A stretch of DNA of 32,817 nt from contig CAZRNB010000019.1 in the NCBI GenBank assembly GCA_964601355.1, positions 1-32,817 of the forward strand. The letters are read 5' to 3'. This document shows positions 29,653 through 32,817 of the stretch, piece after piece. The stretch is from CAZRNB01 sp964601355 (lineage in GTDB: Bacteria; Planctomycetota; Phycisphaerae; Sedimentisphaerales; Anaerobacaceae). Positions within the stretch are counted from its first letter, which is position 1. Each line of letters starts with the position of its first letter. The position numbers were made by a program, and so were the translations under genes. Under the pieces are notes generated by a model that saw only the letters and a program-made list of their open reading frames with translations, was not told the DNA's origin and searched no databases.

Positions 29653-31755
29653 TTGTTGTTATTGCAAATTTTTTGCTCTCAACTCTGGGCAAGACCAGCG
29701 ACGGTTCAGGAAGCTGAAAAGGCCGTCACAGGCTGGCTTAAAACTGATGCTCGCCCCCTTGGCACGACTATCGGCCACATCATAACACAAGTCGAGACCT
29801 TCACGGACGAAACTGGTGAGCCGGCTTATTATATCGTCTATCTGCGACCCACGGGATTTGTAATTGTATCGGCTGATAATCTTGTTGAGCCAATAATCGG
29901 CTTTGCCGACGACGGGACATTCGACGACTCTATCCAGAATCCTCTTGGAGTGTTAGTCACTCAGGACATGAAAAGCCGGCTGGCGGAAGTTCGAGACGGG
30001 CAAAGCCAACAATCAGGAATCAGGGCCTTTACTATCTCCGAATCTCAGAGCAAATGGGGCCGTTATATCAGCCTTGCAGAGACTTCGGGAGGCCGCATTT
30101 CTGCTTTCGGACTGTATTCAATCTCCGATCTTCGTGTTGCGCCGCTGATAAAAAGCAAATGGGCCCAGCTCGACGTTTGCAATAGGTTCTGCTATAACTA
30201 CTATACGCCCAACAATTATCCATGCGGCTGCGTCGCCACTTCCATAGCTCAGCTTATGCACTATTACCAATATCCAACGACGGGAATAGGCAAACAAGAT
30301 TTTACAATAAAAGTCGATGGAAAGAAAAGAACAGCATATACAATGGGCGGCGACGGCAAAGGCTCCGCTTATAACTGGAGCAATATGCCACCTGCGCCTG
30401 ATTGTACCACGTCTGATGTCCAGCTACGGGCAATAGGCGCGCTTTGTTATGACGCCGGCATCTCCGCCTACATGGAATACGCCGCCGACGGCTCAAGCTC
30501 CGACGCCCTCAGCGCTAAGGAAGCGCTTATTACTACCTTCAAGTATGCCAACGCCATTAAGGGATATAATCAGAGTTTCAATATAGGTTCCGGATTAGCC
30601 GTCATGATTAATCCAAACCTTGACTACGGCAATCCTGTTATGCTCGGAATCTGGCGCAGACAAAGCGGACACGCAGTTATATGCGATGGTTACGGTTATA
30701 ATGATTCTACTCTATATCACCATCTTAATATGGGCTGGGCCGGGAGCGATGACGCATGGTACAACCTGCCGAAAATTGACGCATATAACGTGTACACGTC
30801 AGTTATCGCGTGCTTATATAACATTTTCATCACAGGCACAGGCGAGATAATCAGCGGCTCAGTCACCGACACGTCAGGTATTCCAATTAGCGGCGCGACA
30901 GTAACAGCAAAAAGCGGCAGCCTTCAATACGAAACGATTACCCGTGACAAAGGCATATACGCACTGGCGAATCTCCCATCGGAAACAAAATATATAATCA
31001 GCGTAACAGAACCAGGTTACCTTTTCAAAGACCAAAGCGTAACAACCGGCACATCCAGCGACGGAGAGGAAATCTCAGGAAACAAGTGGCAAATTGACTT
31101 TGTGGGCGAAATCGCCGAGCCTCTTATCGAGATATCGAAAAGCGTTGAATACTTTCGGGACCAGGGGTCTCGCTATAACATCGACGTGTCCATTATCTCC
31201 GATGGCAATGTTGCTTCCGCGAGTGTCGTGGCACCAAATGGAATAATTTATCCTCTGCACTATGAGGGGCAAGGAGAGCTATGCACAGAGATTCTATTTG
31301 ACACAGACTCGCAACTGGCGGCTTTCCCCTCCGGAGACTGGGTATTCACGGTCTTGCATACCGACGGTGGAGCTTATACCACAAGCATTCACTATGCACG
31401 TCCGGACGGTGGAAACATTCCGCTTGTCACTCAAGAGCCGAAACCCGCCATTCCTGGGCCTAATGAGACCGACGTCCCATCGTTAGTGACGTTCACCTGG
31501 GAGCCGGTGACCGACCAAAACGTCACATCCATCGAACTGGAGTGGAAGCCGGTTGATAGCAACGGCCTGTCAGGTAAAGTCTCGCTCCCATCGATAGAAA
31601 CTAAGTACGGCCCGGTATTGCTCAGCCCAAACACACACTATGAGCTGGAAATTTCCTTCAATGAAGCCTATAATGGCAAAAGCTCCGATGATATTCAATT
31701 TGTTATTGATGCTGATTCTGAGCAGAAGAAATGGTTCCACACACACGCAAAATAG
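29653..31755 (+). CDS. Secreted C10-family (streptopain-like) cysteine peptidase
   Basis: 700 aa counted from TTG 29653. A hydrophobic export signal (ITLLLLQIFCSQLWA) precedes a propeptide-like region (about 15-125; VQEAEKAVTGWL, RPTGFVIVSADNLVEPIIGF). The catalytic domain has C193 in PCGCVATSIAQLMHYYQYP and H340 in SGHAVICDGYGY, with the LNMGWAG strand. Then come a carboxypeptidase-regulatory-like beta domain (about 400-470; GSVTDTSGIPISGATVTA), a further beta region and a fibronectin-like end (about 605-690). The start is unclear: the frame stays open to 29533 without ATG, the GGGAGGT site is followed by ATG-TAA, and ATG 29606 is in another frame. It probably degrades external protein. Confidence 0.82.
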   Translation: MLLLQIFCSQLWARPATVQEAEKAVTGWLKTDARPLGTTIGHIITQVETFTDETGEPAYYIVYLRPTGFVIVSADNLVEPIIGFADDGTFDDSIQNPLGVLVTQDMKSRLAEVRDGQSQQSGIRAFTISESQSKWGRYISLAETSGGRISAFGLYSISDLRVAPLIKSKWAQLDVCNRFCYNYYTPNNYPCGCVATSIAQLMHYYQYPTTGIGKQDFTIKVDGKKRTAYTMGGDGKGSAYNWSNMPPAPDCTTSDVQLRAIGALCYDAGISAYMEYAADGSSSDALSAKEALITTFKYANAIKGYNQSFNIGSGLAVMINPNLDYGNPVMLGIWRRQSGHAVICDGYGYNDSTLYHHLNMGWAGSDDAWYNLPKIDAYNVYTSVIACLYNIFITGTGEIISGSVTDTSGIPISGATVTAKSGSLQYETITRDKGIYALANLPSETKYIISVTEPGYLFKDQSVTTGTSSDGEEISGNKWQIDFVGEIAEPLIEISKSVEYFRDQGSRYNIDVSIISDGNVASASVVAPNGIIYPLHYEGQGELCTEILFDTDSQLAAFPSGDWVFTVLHTDGGAYTTSIHYARPDGGNIPLVTQEPKPAIPGPNETDVPSLVTFTWEPVTDQNVTSIELEWKPVDSNGLSGKVSLPSIETKYGPVLLSPNTHYELEISFNEAYNGKSSDDIQFVIDADSEQKKWFHTHAK

Positions 31756-31830
31756 ATAATTACTGCAACATTAGCATACCTTCCAACAATTCCTTATATC
31801 CGCTGGTCTTCGCTATATTTGCCAATAACT

Positions 31831-31871
31831 GTCAGTTGACCACTGACTAACCAAATAAGATTTTTTTCTTG
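31831..31871 (+). terminator. Weak terminator candidate after the C10 peptidase
   Basis: GTCAGT/ACTGAC stem (31831-31836/31842-31847) with a 5-base loop, then a T-rich run at 31861-31868, 13 bases further. The distance makes it doubtful. Confidence 0.3.
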
Positions 31872-31875
31872 CCTT

Positions 31876-31903
31876 TTGAGCAATTTCGGTTAAATATTAT
31901 AAA
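31876..31903 (+). promoter_or_regulatory. Promoter of the ADH synthase gene
   Basis: TTGAGC (31876-31881), 16-bp spacer, TATAAA (31898-31903), 24 bp before the ATG, which has its own GGAGAA site. Confidence 0.45.
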
Positions 31904-31927
31904 AAATACTTATTTGGAGAATAAGCA

Positions 31928-32722
31928 ATGATAGGCAAAATGATAAGAATGGAAAGGATTATCGACCGCAATTCACGCAAGACGGTGATTATCCCGATGG
32001 ATCACGGCGTCACGGTCGGCCCCATTGAAGGTCTGGCAGATATGCGTACTACGGTTAGCAAGGTGGTAGCCGGCGGAGCAAACGCCATCCTGATGCACAA
32101 AGGTATGGTACACGCGGGACATCGTGGCACCGGTGGTGACGTTGGTCTGATCATTCACCTTTCCGGCGGATCATCGATAAGTCCCGATCCGAACGCAAAA
32201 GAGCTTATTTGCACCGTCGAAGAAGCAATTCAGCTCGGCGCTGATGCAGTCTCCGTCCATATAAATCTTGGTGCAGAAACAGACAAAGAAATGCTCTGGC
32301 AGCTCGGCTACGTAAGCGGGCAGTGCATGCAATGGCAGATACCGCTCGTGGCAATGATGTACACCCGCGGGCCGAAAATCAAAGATGAATTCAACGTCAG
32401 CAATGTAAAGCACGCCGCAAGAGTTGGGGCCGAGTTAGGGGCAGACATCGTTAAGGTGCCTTACACCGGTGGTGTTGAAACCTTCAAGGAGGTTGTTGAC
32501 GGCTGTCCCGTACCGGTAGTAATAGCCGGTGGGCCGAAAATGGGAAGCGATGAGGACATCTTCAGGATGGTAGAAGGCGCTCTGAAAGCCGGCGCCGCAG
32601 GTGTATCGATAGGCCGAAACGCATTTCAGCACAAAACCCCTGAGAAAATGGTCGCCGCCCTATGCAGAATGGTACATGAAGGCGTAAGCGTCGAAGAAGC
32701 AATCGCGATACTAAAAGAATAA
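31928..32722 (+). CDS. 2-amino-3,7-dideoxy-D-threo-hept-6-ulosonate (ADH) synthase / class I FBA-like aldolase
   Basis: 264 aa, a complete DeoC/FbaB-type TIM barrel. IIPMDHGVTVGP (about 21-32) is the N-terminal signature, the Schiff-base lysine is in ADIVKVPYTG (about K182), and VVIAGGPK and AAGVSIGRNAFQ are the phosphate-binding strands. Length and signature match the archaeal AroA'-type enzymes that make ADH from an aspartate semialdehyde and a ketose donor, the alternative entry to dehydroquinate; archaeal-type class I fructose-bisphosphate aldolase is the close alternative. GGAGAATAAGC precedes the ATG, and the gene has its own promoter. With aroDE 2.5 kb away, an aromatic-pathway role is attractive, though the two are divergent. 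Function within the family is not certain. Confidence 0.8.
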   Translation: MIGKMIRMERIIDRNSRKTVIIPMDHGVTVGPIEGLADMRTTVSKVVAGGANAILMHKGMVHAGHRGTGGDVGLIIHLSGGSSISPDPNAKELICTVEEAIQLGADAVSVHINLGAETDKEMLWQLGYVSGQCMQWQIPLVAMMYTRGPKIKDEFNVSNVKHAARVGAELGADIVKVPYTGGVETFKEVVDGCPVPVVIAGGPKMGSDEDIFRMVEGALKAGAAGVSIGRNAFQHKTPEKMVAALCRMVHEGVSVEEAIAILKE

Positions 32723-32726
32723 AGTA

Positions 32727-32774
32727 GGGTGTGCAACGCACACCAATAGAAGTGGTGGGCATTGCCCATCCTAT
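32727..32774. repeat. GTGTGCAACGCACAC-type palindromes at the window edge
   Basis: GGTGTGCAACGCACACC and GGTGGGCATTGCCCATCC stand in tandem just past the ADH synthase stop. They are the same style as the GGTGGGGCAAGCCCCACC element behind comEC and may serve as 3' hairpins. Confidence 0.65.
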
Positions 32775-32817
32775 TCATGAAAGGCTGTCGATTGTCAAAT
32801 AAGATTTTCATTTTTCT

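Noticed and set aside
1..32817. tRNA, rRNA or tmRNA genes
   Set aside because: Reading both strands showed no TTCGANNC arm with matching acceptor stem and no conserved rRNA segments.

Overview
The window most resembles an anaerobic Planctomycetota genome of the Phycisphaerae/Sedimentisphaerales type. This is an inference from protein style: a DUF5060-type glycoside hydrolase, a ComEC with a divergent core, a C10 peptidase, an AroD-AroE fusion and an archaeal-type ADH synthase, plus unusually repeat-rich intergenic DNA. Anaerobic life is suggested by the hybrid cluster protein, a 2x[4Fe-4S] ferredoxin-like protein and an Rrf2 regulator. No rRNA, tRNA, CRISPR array or transposase was recognised.

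Layout. (1) 0.1-7.0 kb, all on the minus strand: an Rrf2 regulator and cupin (overlapping ATGA), a small Cys-rich protein, hydroxylamine reductase/Hcp, a ferredoxin-like protein, a trans-sulfuration PLP enzyme, a Cu/Zn (or As) efflux-type permease and an eRF1-like small protein. The Rrf2 promoter carries a perfect GACTAAATTAGTC palindrome that fits the IscR type-1 operator core, so the head of this run looks like an Fe-S/NO-controlled stress locus. (2) 7.2-9.2 kb: a GIY-YIG nuclease and two unknown membrane-anchored proteins. (3) 9.2-10.1 kb: nearly 1 kb of palindromic repeats. (4) 10.1-13.7 kb: a secreted GH5-like glycosidase, a 33-residue basic peptide with its own terminator, and a small HEAT-like protein. 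(5) 14.0-16.4 kb, an accessory patch: DUF2283, a beheaded DUF4258-like remnant, a PIN toxin with its small antitoxin, and a TIR-domain protein. (6) 16.9-20.2 kb: a transglutaminase-like unknown, arsenate reductase and a TIGR02757 protein. (7) 20.4-26.4 kb: ComEC, an OmpA-like lipoprotein, prepilin peptidase and ArgG. (8) 26.8-32.7 kb: a nucleotidyltransferase, a small membrane protein, the AroDE fusion, a C10 peptidase and ADH synthase.

The most unusual signal is not a gene. At least a dozen tracts of degenerate 7-bp tandem repeats with different consensus words (GTTCNNN, CTGTNNN, CTGANNN, GATTNNN, GAACNNN, CGCTCGT) lie between and inside genes. Each keeps about four positions and varies about three. 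They sit in gaps, abut or overlap stop codons (argG, arsC), extend a reading frame (the Cys-rich protein), and are carried in frame inside two conserved housekeeping genes (prepilin peptidase, aroDE). A heptamer without internal stops reads as the same heptapeptide cycle in all three frames, which may explain why such tracts are tolerated in genes. Other observations are a three-stem element in front of the ferredoxin-like gene, a PIN toxin lacking its first acidic residue, duplication of the comEC 3' end, and a C10 peptidase whose start is disrupted.
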